Shown piece after piece: positions 1-5,979 of a stretch of DNA of 12,485 nucleotides. A program made the translations under genes and the position numbers. How positions within the stretch are numbered: the stretch's first letter is position 1; each line of letters begins with the position of its first letter. The notes under the pieces were generated by a model that saw nothing but the letters and a program-made list of their open reading frames with translations, made no database searches and was not told the DNA's origin. The stretch is from JBAZHE01 sp964547855 (GTDB lineage: Bacteria > Patescibacteriota > Patescibacteriia > Patescibacteriales > WJLG01): positions 1 to 12,485 of the forward strand of contig CAZJPG010000026.1 of the NCBI GenBank assembly GCA_964547855.1, in the 5' to 3' direction.

Positions 1-24
1 AAGCATAAACAGAGACAAGGGTAA
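1..24 (+). CDS. rpmJ: Large ribosomal subunit protein bL36, C-terminal end only
   Basis: The first seven codons read KHKQRQG and are followed by TAA at 22-24. This is the near-universal C-terminus of bacterial bL36, a small zinc-binding protein of the large subunit. Only the tail is inside the window; the start and the Cys/His zinc ligands lie to the left. The position directly before rpsM matches the standard bacterial order infA-rpmJ-rpsM-rpsK-rpsD-rpoA-rplQ, which supports such a short call. The spacer to rpsM is 29 bases. Confidence 0.85.
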   Translation, partial: KHKQRQG

Positions 25-53
25 TATAATTTTCAAAATACTTTTATACCACT

Positions 54-449
54 ATGGCGCAAGCAAGAATAGCCGGTGTCAACATTCCGAGCGAAAAAAA
101 GATCAAGATATCTTTGACCTACATCTATGGTATCGGTCAGGCCAAGGCTTTGGATATATTATCCGAGGCCAAGATTGATTCCGAGACCAGAACCAAAGAC
201 ATCACTGAAGCGGAGATCAATAAGATCAGAGAAATAGTCGAGAAGAAATGTTTGGTCGAGGGCGACTTAAGGAGAGAGATCGTCGGTAATATCAAGCGTT
301 TAAAGGAAATCGGAGCTTATCGCGGTCTTAGGCATGCCAAGGGTTTGCCGGTTCGTGGTCAGACCACTAAGCGCAATAGCCGCACCGTTCGCGGTAACGT
401 TAGAAGAACTGCCAGCTCGGGTAGAAAACCAGCTGCTCAGAAGACCTAA
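54..449 (+). CDS. rpsM: Small ribosomal subunit protein uS13
   Basis: uS13 sits in the head of the 30S subunit, contacts the 50S subunit through bridge B1 and touches P-site tRNA with its tail. The 131-residue product opens with the family start MAQARIAGVNIP. It has the YGIG helix-hairpin-helix signature at 25-28, the DLRREI block at 71-76, and the basic GLRHAKGLPVRGQ segment at 91-103 that binds rRNA. At 131 residues it is about a dozen longer than the Escherichia coli protein, the excess being a Ser/Ala/Lys-rich tail after residue 115. The start is fixed by homology. No Shine-Dalgarno motif precedes it; the base before ATG is T. It is the first complete gene of the ribosomal operon here and lies 28 bases before rpsK. 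Confidence 0.97.
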   Translation: MAQARIAGVNIPSEKKIKISLTYIYGIGQAKALDILSEAKIDSETRTKDITEAEINKIREIVEKKCLVEGDLRREIVGNIKRLKEIGAYRGLRHAKGLPVRGQTTKRNSRTVRGNVRRTASSGRKPAAQKT

Positions 450-477
450 TCCTATTGATAAATAGAACTAATATCAT

Positions 478-1089
478 ATGACTGAAGAGAAAAAGGATAT
501 CAAAGAGGCCGGAGCCGTCGAAGAGGCTAAGGTCGAAAAAGAGGTCAAGGATCAGCCGTCTGTTGAGCCGGTGGTCTCTTTGGATTTTGACGACGATTCC
601 GACATGGATGCCGTCGACAGCAAAAAACCAATAATCGATACCGAGGAATTGCCTGAAGATATCAAGAAAAAATTGGAGAGCCGCAAAGAAGAGAAGTCTG
701 GCAAAAAATTCAAGAAGAAGAAAAAGAAGGCTAAGACAAATGTCGAGGTCGGAAAGATCTTCGTTAAGGCCACTTATAATAATACTATCGTCACTGTCAC
801 GGATTTGAACGGTAACGTCATCTCTTGGGCTAGTGCTGGTATGGCAGGTTTTAAGGGCCCAAAGAAGGCCACTTCATATGCCGCTCAAATCATTACCAAG
901 ATCGCTTTGATCAAGGCTAAGGAAGATTTTGGTTTCAAAGAGGCCAGCGTTTTCATCAATGGTATCGGTACCGGCAGAGAGTCTGCTATCCGCGCCATAA
1001 ATGCCAATAATATCAATGTTACCTCCATCAAGGACGTCACTCCGATACCTCACAACGGTTGCCGCCCGAAGAAACCGAGGAGAGTGTAA
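478..1089 (+). CDS. rpsK: Small ribosomal subunit protein uS11 with long charged N-terminal extension
   Basis: uS11 binds 16S rRNA on the 30S platform, close to the mRNA exit and the 3' end of 16S rRNA. Residues about 88-203 are a full uS11 core: NNTIVTVTDLNGN at 101-113, GTGRESAIRA at 164-173, and the invariant PHNGCRP near the end. The first 87 residues are extra. Residues 1-60 are acidic and probably disordered, and 61-87 form a lysine block (KKFKKKKKKAK at 76-86). The family is usually near 129 residues; this one is 203. An internal ATG at 604 would still leave about 45 extra residues. I keep 478 because the frame is open and 478 falls 28 bases after rpsM, with T before ATG as in neighbouring genes. 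No Shine-Dalgarno motif is present. Confidence 0.95.
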   Translation: MTEEKKDIKEAGAVEEAKVEKEVKDQPSVEPVVSLDFDDDSDMDAVDSKKPIIDTEELPEDIKKKLESRKEEKSGKKFKKKKKKAKTNVEVGKIFVKATYNNTIVTVTDLNGNVISWASAGMAGFKGPKKATSYAAQIITKIALIKAKEDFGFKEASVFINGIGTGRESAIRAINANNINVTSIKDVTPIPHNGCRPKKPRRV

Positions 1090-1107
1090 TTCATCAAATA
1101 GCCGAAT

Positions 1108-1743
1108 ATGAAAAATATCGATCCAAAGTGCAAACAATGCCGTCGCATCGGTGAGAAATTAATGCTCAAGGGTGAGCGTTGTGATTCTCCGAAATGTGCC
1201 ATGAGTCGTCGTCCGTTCCCTCCTGGATTCCATGGACCAAAGTCCAAGGGACCAGCTTCCAAGAAGAGCGACTACGGCAAGCAGCTCACTGAAAAGCAGA
1301 AGGCTCGCAAGCAGTATCTTCTTTCAGAGAAACAGTTCAGACTTATCTTTGATAAGGCTGCTAAAAAAGTCGGTAACACTGAAAAGTTGTTGATCCAGTT
1401 TTTGGAGATGCGCTTGGACAATGCTGTCTATCGCTTGGGCTTTGCCCCTTCACGTGCTGAAGCTCGTCAATTGGTCAACCATGGTCATTTCACTGTCAAT
1501 GGTCGCAAGGTAACCATCCCTTCTTATAAGACTAAGGCCGGTGATGTTATAAAGATCAAAGAGGCCAGCAAGCGCAGCAAGAAGTTCGCTGGTATTTCCA
1601 CTAAAATCAAGACTAACGATATACCTGGTTGGCTCCATTTCAGCTTGGAAGATCTTTCCGGCAAGGTTTTACATGAGCCTTCCGCCAAGGATCTCAAGTC
1701 CAATTTGGACCCACACATCATCGTTGAGTTCTACTCCAGATAA
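1108..1743 (+). CDS. rpsD: Small ribosomal subunit protein uS4, zinc-binding form
   Basis: uS4 is a primary 16S rRNA binder that starts assembly of the 30S body and lines the mRNA entry channel. The 211-residue product has a complete zinc site, CxxC at 8-11 and CxxxxC at 25-30 (the 'C+' type found in Thermus). The S4 RNA-binding domain spans about 101-165, with LDNAVYRLGFAPSRAEARQL and the following VNHGHFTVNGR, and the protein ends in the family tail IIVEFYSR. Length is normal. The gene starts 18 bases after rpsK without a Shine-Dalgarno motif. In several bacteria uS4 represses translation of its own operon; nothing here shows directly whether that happens in this organism. Confidence 0.97.
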   Translation: MKNIDPKCKQCRRIGEKLMLKGERCDSPKCAMSRRPFPPGFHGPKSKGPASKKSDYGKQLTEKQKARKQYLLSEKQFRLIFDKAAKKVGNTEKLLIQFLEMRLDNAVYRLGFAPSRAEARQLVNHGHFTVNGRKVTIPSYKTKAGDVIKIKEASKRSKKFAGISTKIKTNDIPGWLHFSLEDLSGKVLHEPSAKDLKSNLDPHIIVEFYSR

Positions 1744-1751
1744 AATTAATT

Positions 1752-1774
1752 CTCCCCTCAATTAACAAGGAGGG
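1752..1774 (+). promoter_or_regulatory. Strong Shine-Dalgarno site of rpoA inside a possible hairpin
   Basis: AAGGAGGG at 1767-1774 is the only strong Shine-Dalgarno sequence correctly placed before a gene in this window. The AGGAGG core ends 12-13 bases before the rpoA ATG at 1786, slightly long spacing. A pyrimidine run at 1752-1759 (CTCCCCTC) can pair with it: CCCTC at 1755-1759 with GAGGG at 1770-1774, around a 10-base loop. If formed, the hairpin would hide the ribosome binding site. The pairing is seen in the sequence; a regulatory role is inference. Confidence 0.5.
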
Positions 1775-1785
1775 CATAAAATCCT

Positions 1786-2649
1786 ATGGAATCCATAGCC
1801 AAACCAAACAAAGTAGAGTTCCTTGAAGGGCAAAACCCGAACGAGGCGACGGTAGTCATCGAGCCGTTCTACCCCGGTTATGGGATGACGGTCGGTAACT
1901 CTTTGCGTCGCGTTCTGTTGTCTTCTTTACCAGGAACAGCAGTTGTCGGCGTCAAAATCGAAGGCGCTAGCCATGAGTTCACCACTTTGCCACATGTAAA
2001 GGAAGATGTTTTGGAGATAATAATGAATCTTAAGAAGTTGAAGGTCAAGATATTGATCGATACTGACGAAGAGATAAAGCTTGAACTTGAAGTTCGCGGC
2101 AAGAAAGAAGTTAAGGCAGAGGATATCAAGAAAGATTCTCGCATAGAGGTCGTAAGTAAAGACTTGGTCATAGCTAACATCACCGATAACGCCGGTTTCC
2201 TTAAAATGGAGATAACAGTAGCGAAGGGCCGCGGTTATCGTCCGGTCGAAGCTATAGAAGATGATGACAAGAAAGGCGAGATCGGTTATATCGATATGGA
2301 CGCTGTTTTCTCTCCAGTTCTTTTGGCTGGATTGAAGGTAGAAAACGTTCGTGTCGGTAAGATGACCAATTGGGATAAATTGATGTTGAATATAATTACC
2401 GATGGAACGATATCACCGAAAGATGCTTATGATAAGTCAGTCGTTATTCTTCAGGAGCAGGTTGGAGCTTTAACCTCTGGGCAGGTTGAGGTCAGCGAGG
2501 AAACTGAAAGTGCTGAGGAGGTTGTCGATGAAAAAGAAGAATCTGTCGAAGATGGTGATGACGAGGAAGGAGGAGAAGACGACGAGGAGGGTGAAGAGGA
2601 GCTTAAAAAAGCCAAGAAGAAGGCTAAAAAAGCAAAAAAGGCTAAATAA
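1786..2649 (+). CDS. rpoA: RNA polymerase alpha subunit lacking the C-terminal domain
   Basis: Alpha dimerises and nucleates assembly of beta and beta-prime. Residues 1 to about 230 form a complete N-terminal domain: the dimerisation motif GYGMTVGNSLRRVLLSSLPG at 31-50, GRGYRPV at 148-154, and the ITDGTISPKDAYDKS segment at 204-218. The C-terminal domain, which binds UP-element DNA and activators and normally follows a short linker, is absent. In its place are about 57 residues: an acidic tract (237-272, Glu/Asp-rich) and a basic end at 273-287 (KKAKKKAKKAKKAK). The product is 287 residues against about 315-330 in most bacteria. The next gene starts 27 bases after the stop, so there is no room for a split-off domain. 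Unlike its neighbours it has a strong Shine-Dalgarno site. Confidence 0.96.
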   Translation: MESIAKPNKVEFLEGQNPNEATVVIEPFYPGYGMTVGNSLRRVLLSSLPGTAVVGVKIEGASHEFTTLPHVKEDVLEIIMNLKKLKVKILIDTDEEIKLELEVRGKKEVKAEDIKKDSRIEVVSKDLVIANITDNAGFLKMEITVAKGRGYRPVEAIEDDDKKGEIGYIDMDAVFSPVLLAGLKVENVRVGKMTNWDKLMLNIITDGTISPKDAYDKSVVILQEQVGALTSGQVEVSEETESAEEVVDEKEESVEDGDDEEGGEDDEEGEEELKKAKKKAKKAKKAK

Positions 2650-2676
2650 AACGGAAAAGTTAATTATACAAAGGGT

Positions 2677-3027
2677 ATGAGACACAGAAAGAAAAAGGTA
2701 ACATTAGACAGAAAGACCGAGGCAAGAGGAATGCTTTTGCGCAACCTCGCGTCTAGTGTTCTGATATATGAGAAAGTCCAAACCACCGAAGCCAAGGCTA
2801 AAGCCGTTAGGAGTCGCGTGGAAAAGATGATCACTTTAGCCAAGAAGGGCGATTTATCCTCTTTGAGGAGATTGATAGCTTATTTGCCGCAGAAGACCGC
2901 TGTCACCAAGGCCATGGAAGTCTTGAGATCTCGTTATGAGAAGCGCGTTGGCGGTTACACCCGCATCGTTAAGATCGGTCCTCGCCAGGGCGATGGAGCC
3001 AAGGTCGTGATGCTTGAATTAGTGTAA
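2677..3027 (+). CDS. rplQ: Large ribosomal subunit protein bL17
   Basis: bL17 lies near the peptide exit tunnel on the back of the 50S subunit. The 116-residue product begins with the family signature MRHRKKKVTLDRKTEARGML and contains LASSVLIYEKVQTTEAKAK (23-42 region). It ends with GGYTRIVKIGPRQGDGAKV and a short hydrophobic strand. Length is normal for the family. It begins 27 bases after rpoA, the usual partner. AAGGG sits one base before ATG, too close to act as a Shine-Dalgarno site, so initiation is probably not driven by that motif. The start is fixed by the conserved MRH opening. Confidence 0.97.
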   Translation: MRHRKKKVTLDRKTEARGMLLRNLASSVLIYEKVQTTEAKAKAVRSRVEKMITLAKKGDLSSLRRLIAYLPQKTAVTKAMEVLRSRYEKRVGGYTRIVKIGPRQGDGAKVVMLELV

Positions 3028-3043
3028 TAATTTTATACAAGAT

Positions 3044-3391
3044 ATGGAAAGAAAAGTTCATAAAATAGACGCCGCTGGTCAGACTCCAGGCAGATTGGCT
3101 ACCCGCATAGCGACTTTGTTGCGCGGAAAGAATAAGCCAACCTACCGTCCACATGTCGACGAAGGCGATACTGTCGAGGTCATCAATGCCGATAAAATAA
3201 AGGTCACTGGCAAGAAGATGATTCAGAAGAATTATTATCGCGCCTCTCAGTATCCGGGCGGACTCAAGACCATCCCAATGTGGAGCGTTTTGAAGAAGAA
3301 TCCGGGTGAGGTCATTTTGCGTGCCGTCAAACAGATGCTTCCGGCCAACAAATTGAGACCGGGCATGATGAAGAGATTGATTATTAAGTAA
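3044..3391 (+). CDS. rplM: Large ribosomal subunit protein uL13, short form
   Basis: uL13 is an early-assembly protein of the 50S subunit. The 115-residue product shows the family core: IDAAGQTPGRLATRIATLLRG at about 8-28, then HVDEGDTVEVINADKIKVTGKK (the uridine-rich rRNA-binding fold), YPGGLK near 70, and AVKQMLP near 94-100. It stops at KRLIIK and lacks the usual C-terminal stretch containing the HPHxAQxP-type motif, so it is some 20-25 residues shorter than the E. coli protein. The stop TAA is followed at once by rpsI, with no sign of the missing piece in another frame. No Shine-Dalgarno motif; T before ATG. It is 16 bases from rplQ. Confidence 0.95.
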   Translation: MERKVHKIDAAGQTPGRLATRIATLLRGKNKPTYRPHVDEGDTVEVINADKIKVTGKKMIQKNYYRASQYPGGLKTIPMWSVLKKNPGEVILRAVKQMLPANKLRPGMMKRLIIK

Positions 3392-3406
3392 TCGATGGAT
3401 TTTAAT

Positions 3407-3874
3407 ATGGCTACTACTAAGAAAACCGCCACTACCAAGAAGAGCGCTGCCAAGAAAGAGACTGCTAAGAATGAGGTCACTTTCAAGGGTAAGTATATTT
3501 CCACTATCGGTCGTCGTAAGACTGCCGTGGCCCAGATCAGACTCTATACCGAGGGTGAAGGTAAGTTGATCGTCAACGGTAAAGAGTTGGTAAAGTATTT
3601 CCCAGAGGTCAAAGCCGAGTTGGCTATGCAGCCTCTTAAGGCCGCTAGTCATGAAGCTGACATGGACATGTCCGTTTTGGTCAAGGGTGGTGGAACCAAT
3701 GCTCAAGCCGAGGCTATTCGCCACGGTATAGCAAGAGCTTTGCTTACCATGGATGAGGAATATAAAGGCATGCTCAAGGCTAAGGGTTGGCTCACTCGCG
3801 ACTCTCGTAAGGTCGAGCGTAAGAAATTCGGTTTAAAGAAAGCTCGCCGCGCCCCACAGTGGAGCAAACGTTAA
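3407..3874 (+). CDS. rpsI: Small ribosomal subunit protein uS9 with Lys/Thr/Ala-rich N-terminus
   Basis: uS9 sits in the 30S head; its basic C-terminal tail reaches the P-site tRNA anticodon loop. The core starts near GKYISTIGRRKTAVAQIRLY and contains GGGTNAQAEAIRHGIARALL. It ends in the canonical LKKARRAPQWSKR with the terminal Lys-Arg that contacts tRNA. The first 20-odd residues, from MATTKKTATTKKSAAKK, form a low-complexity basic leader not needed for the core fold. Two in-frame ATGs exist: 3395, three bases after the rplM stop, and 3407. I chose 3407 because it has T before ATG like most genes here and gives the common MA- start; 3395 would only add MDFN. rplM and rpsI are an almost universal gene pair. 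Confidence 0.95.
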   Translation: MATTKKTATTKKSAAKKETAKNEVTFKGKYISTIGRRKTAVAQIRLYTEGEGKLIVNGKELVKYFPEVKAELAMQPLKAASHEADMDMSVLVKGGGTNAQAEAIRHGIARALLTMDEEYKGMLKAKGWLTRDSRKVERKKFGLKKARRAPQWSKR

Positions 3875-3895
3875 TCGTCTATTCTGTTTATATAT

Positions 3896-3928
3896 CAAAA
3901 GAACACACTTATCTGGTGTGTTCTTTTG
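3896..3928 (+). terminator. Rho-independent terminator closing the ribosomal operon
   Basis: A perfect 13-bp inverted repeat: CAAAAGAACACAC at 3896-3908 and GTGTGTTCTTTTG at 3916-3928, with a 7-base loop. The outer stem has an A run on the left and a T run on the right, so the T tract is partly inside the stem and the element could work in both directions. It lies 21 bases after the rpsI stop, where the ribosomal operon should end. Confidence 0.9.
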
Positions 3929-4026
3929 TTTGTCGCTTTGAGTGGTATTCTGATAAAAATGTTTAAGTTTATGGTGCATAAAGCCTTTTATTTTTTGTGA
4001 TTTTTTGGTAAATTGATACTAATAAT

Positions 4027-4830
4027 ATGATTGGAGTTTTTGATTCTGGCGTTGGCGGGTTGACGGTGCTTAAGGCGCTTTTGGAGTATTTCCCTAAGCA
4101 CGATTATGTCTATCTTGGAGATAATGCCCGTTCTCCGTATGGCAATAAGACAAAAGAGGAAGTTTATGAATATACCGTTCAGGCGGTCGATTTTTTATTT
4201 AAAAAAGGTTGTCGTCTGGTGATCGTTGCCTGTAATACTGCCTCAGCTTTAGCCTTGAGGCGCTTGCAGCAGGAATGGTTACCTGATAACTATCCGGATC
4301 GTCGAGTTTTGGGCGTCGTCAGGCCCATGGCCGAGGCTATGGCTAAAATGAAGATGAACAAGATCGGAGTGATCGGAACGATCGGTACTATAAAATCCAA
4401 GATATACCAAGAAGAGCTCAAGGTCCTTAATCCTGAAGTGAAAGTGATAGGTCAGGCTGCGCCTTTGTTGGTCCCATTGATAGAGAGTGGCTGGAAACAC
4501 GAACTGGAGACCGTAGAGACTTTAAGGAAATATCTGGCACCTTTGAAAAAGAAAAAAGTCGAGGCCTTGGTCCTTGGCTGCACCCATTACCCTTACTTGG
4601 AAAAAGAGATTTGCCAAGAGATGGGCAAGGGATGTAAAGTATATAATTCTGGCGAGATAGTGGCTAAATCTTTAGAAGGCTACCTTAAAAGACATCCTGA
4701 GCTCTGTATCGAGGAGTCTCAAAGTCCGTCGATTAAGTTTTTTACGACCGGAGATGCGGATAGGTTCAAAGTTTTAGGCGAAGAGTTTTTGGGGGTGAAG
4801 ATGATTAATGTCAAAAGAATAAATTTTTAA
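4027..4830 (+). CDS. murI: Glutamate racemase
   Basis: MurI converts L-glutamate to D-glutamate in the cytoplasm, supplying the second residue of the peptidoglycan stem peptide. It does so without a cofactor, using two cysteines. All hallmarks are present in the 267-residue product: FDSGVGGL at 5-12 with Asp6 and Ser7, the first catalytic cysteine Cys69 in ACNTASA, and the second cysteine Cys185 with His187 in LGCTHYP. Length is normal. The start is fixed because the FDSG motif begins at residue 5. It implies that this organism makes or modifies its own peptidoglycan. It lies after the ribosomal terminator, so it needs its own promoter; I could not identify a convincing one in 3929-4026. Confidence 0.96.
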   Translation: MIGVFDSGVGGLTVLKALLEYFPKHDYVYLGDNARSPYGNKTKEEVYEYTVQAVDFLFKKGCRLVIVACNTASALALRRLQQEWLPDNYPDRRVLGVVRPMAEAMAKMKMNKIGVIGTIGTIKSKIYQEELKVLNPEVKVIGQAAPLLVPLIESGWKHELETVETLRKYLAPLKKKKVEALVLGCTHYPYLEKEICQEMGKGCKVYNSGEIVAKSLEGYLKRHPELCIEESQSPSIKFFTTGDADRFKVLGEEFLGVKMINVKRINF

Positions 4831-4833
4831 TTG

Positions 4834-4839
4834 TATAAT
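4834..4839 (+). promoter_or_regulatory. Possible -10 box upstream of prfB
   Basis: A perfect TATAAT lies in the 37-base spacer between murI and prfB. The matching -35 position 17 bases upstream (TCAAAA at 4811-4816, inside the end of murI) agrees with TTGACA at only three of six bases. AT-rich spacers produce such boxes by chance, so this is weak support for a separate prfB start. Confidence 0.3.
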
Positions 4840-4867
4840 TTTTTAAAATCACAGAATTAAGACGAGT

Positions 4868-5959
4868 ATGGATAATCTGAAAGACAGACTGAAAGGATTA
4901 AGAACTAGACTGGATCAGCTATCTGGTGTTTTGCGTTTGGATGAAAGCAAGGCTCGTTTGATCGAAAGACGTAAGGAAATGGAAGATCCTGATCTTTGGT
5001 CAGATCAAGAACGGGCGGTAAGGATTAGCAAGGAGGCCGAAGATCTTTCCAGAGAAATAGAGAAATGGGATAAGGTCGATGGCGATATCTCGGATTTGAC
5101 TGGATTGATAGATGAAGCCGAAAAAGAGCATGACATATCTTTAGAGCATGAGATCGACAAAAATGTCGCCGAATTGGAAAAGAAATTCGAGGACTTAGAA
5201 TTCTATGCTTTGTTTTCGGGAAAATATGATCGCAATAATGCTGTTTTGTCTATTCATGCCGGCACCGGAGGGGTCGATGCTCAAGATTGGTCGGAGATGC
5301 TTCAGAGGATGTATTTAAGGTTTTGTGAAAACAAGGGTTTTAGGGCGGAGATCCTCGATTTAGTCCCCGGGAACGAGGCTGGTATTAAAAGCGTGACCAT
5401 TAAGATCGACGGGCCATGGGCCTTTGGTAATCTTAAATCAGAGGCCGGAGTCCATCGTTTGGTGCGCATTTCACCTTTTGATGCCGAAGCGATGCGTCAA
5501 ACATCTTTCGCTTTAGTGGATGTCGTTCCAGAGTTCGATGACGTCGATGATATAATCGTCAAAGATGTCGATATAAAACTGGAGACATATCGTTCCTCTG
5601 GGGCTGGAGGTCAGAATGTCAATAAAGTAGAGACCGCCGTCAGAATAATCCATATACCGACTGGTATTACAGTGGCTTGTCAAACACAGCGTTCCCAACA
5701 CCAGAATCGCGAGGTGGCGATGCGCCTTCTAAAGTCTAAGCTCAAGGAAAGACAATTAGTCGAACAACAGGCTGAACAGAAAGAGGTGCGCGGAGAGGTT
5801 CATAAGGCGGAGTGGGGCAGGCAGATCAGATCCTACGTGCTCCAGCCATATCAAATGGTCAAAGATCATCGTACCGAAGCCGAGACATCCGATGTGCGTT
5901 CGGTTTTGGACGGTAACATAGACATGTTTATCGAGGCGTATTTGAAGAGACAAAAATAA
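4868..5959 (+). CDS. prfB: Peptide chain release factor 2
   Basis: RF2 reads UAA and UGA in the ribosomal A site and triggers peptide release. The 363-residue product has an N-terminal helical domain (1 to about 115) and the UGA/UAA recognition motif SPF at 202-204 within VRISPFDAEAMRQTSF. It also has the catalytic GGQ at 247-249 within SSGAGGQNVNK, and the usual C-terminal SQHQNREVA and VLDGNIDMFIEAYL segments. SPF rather than PxT separates it from RF1. The gene is a single uninterrupted frame. At the place where many bacteria carry an in-frame UGA and a +1 shift (here near VLRLDES, residues 21-27), the codons read straight through. It confirms that UGA is a stop codon in this genome. Confidence 0.97.
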   Translation: MDNLKDRLKGLRTRLDQLSGVLRLDESKARLIERRKEMEDPDLWSDQERAVRISKEAEDLSREIEKWDKVDGDISDLTGLIDEAEKEHDISLEHEIDKNVAELEKKFEDLEFYALFSGKYDRNNAVLSIHAGTGGVDAQDWSEMLQRMYLRFCENKGFRAEILDLVPGNEAGIKSVTIKIDGPWAFGNLKSEAGVHRLVRISPFDAEAMRQTSFALVDVVPEFDDVDDIIVKDVDIKLETYRSSGAGGQNVNKVETAVRIIHIPTGITVACQTQRSQHQNREVAMRLLKSKLKERQLVEQQAEQKEVRGEVHKAEWGRQIRSYVLQPYQMVKDHRTEAETSDVRSVLDGNIDMFIEAYLKRQK

Positions 5960-5979
5960 AATTAAAAATTATAAGATAA

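Noticed and set aside
25..30. TATAAT between rpmJ and rpsM as an internal promoter
   Set aside because: No -35 match at the right distance within the visible sequence, and it sits inside a continuous ribosomal operon in an AT-rich spacer.
2969..3724. Antisense open frame of 251 codons opposite rplM and rpsI
   Set aside because: It lies fully opposite two certain ribosomal genes, has low-complexity Leu/Ser-rich content and no recognisable motif. Long antisense frames arise easily from the codon bias of such genes.
4822..4856. AT-rich inverted repeat after murI as a terminator
   Set aside because: The pairing is only A/T bases with no GC stem, too weak to be called a terminator.
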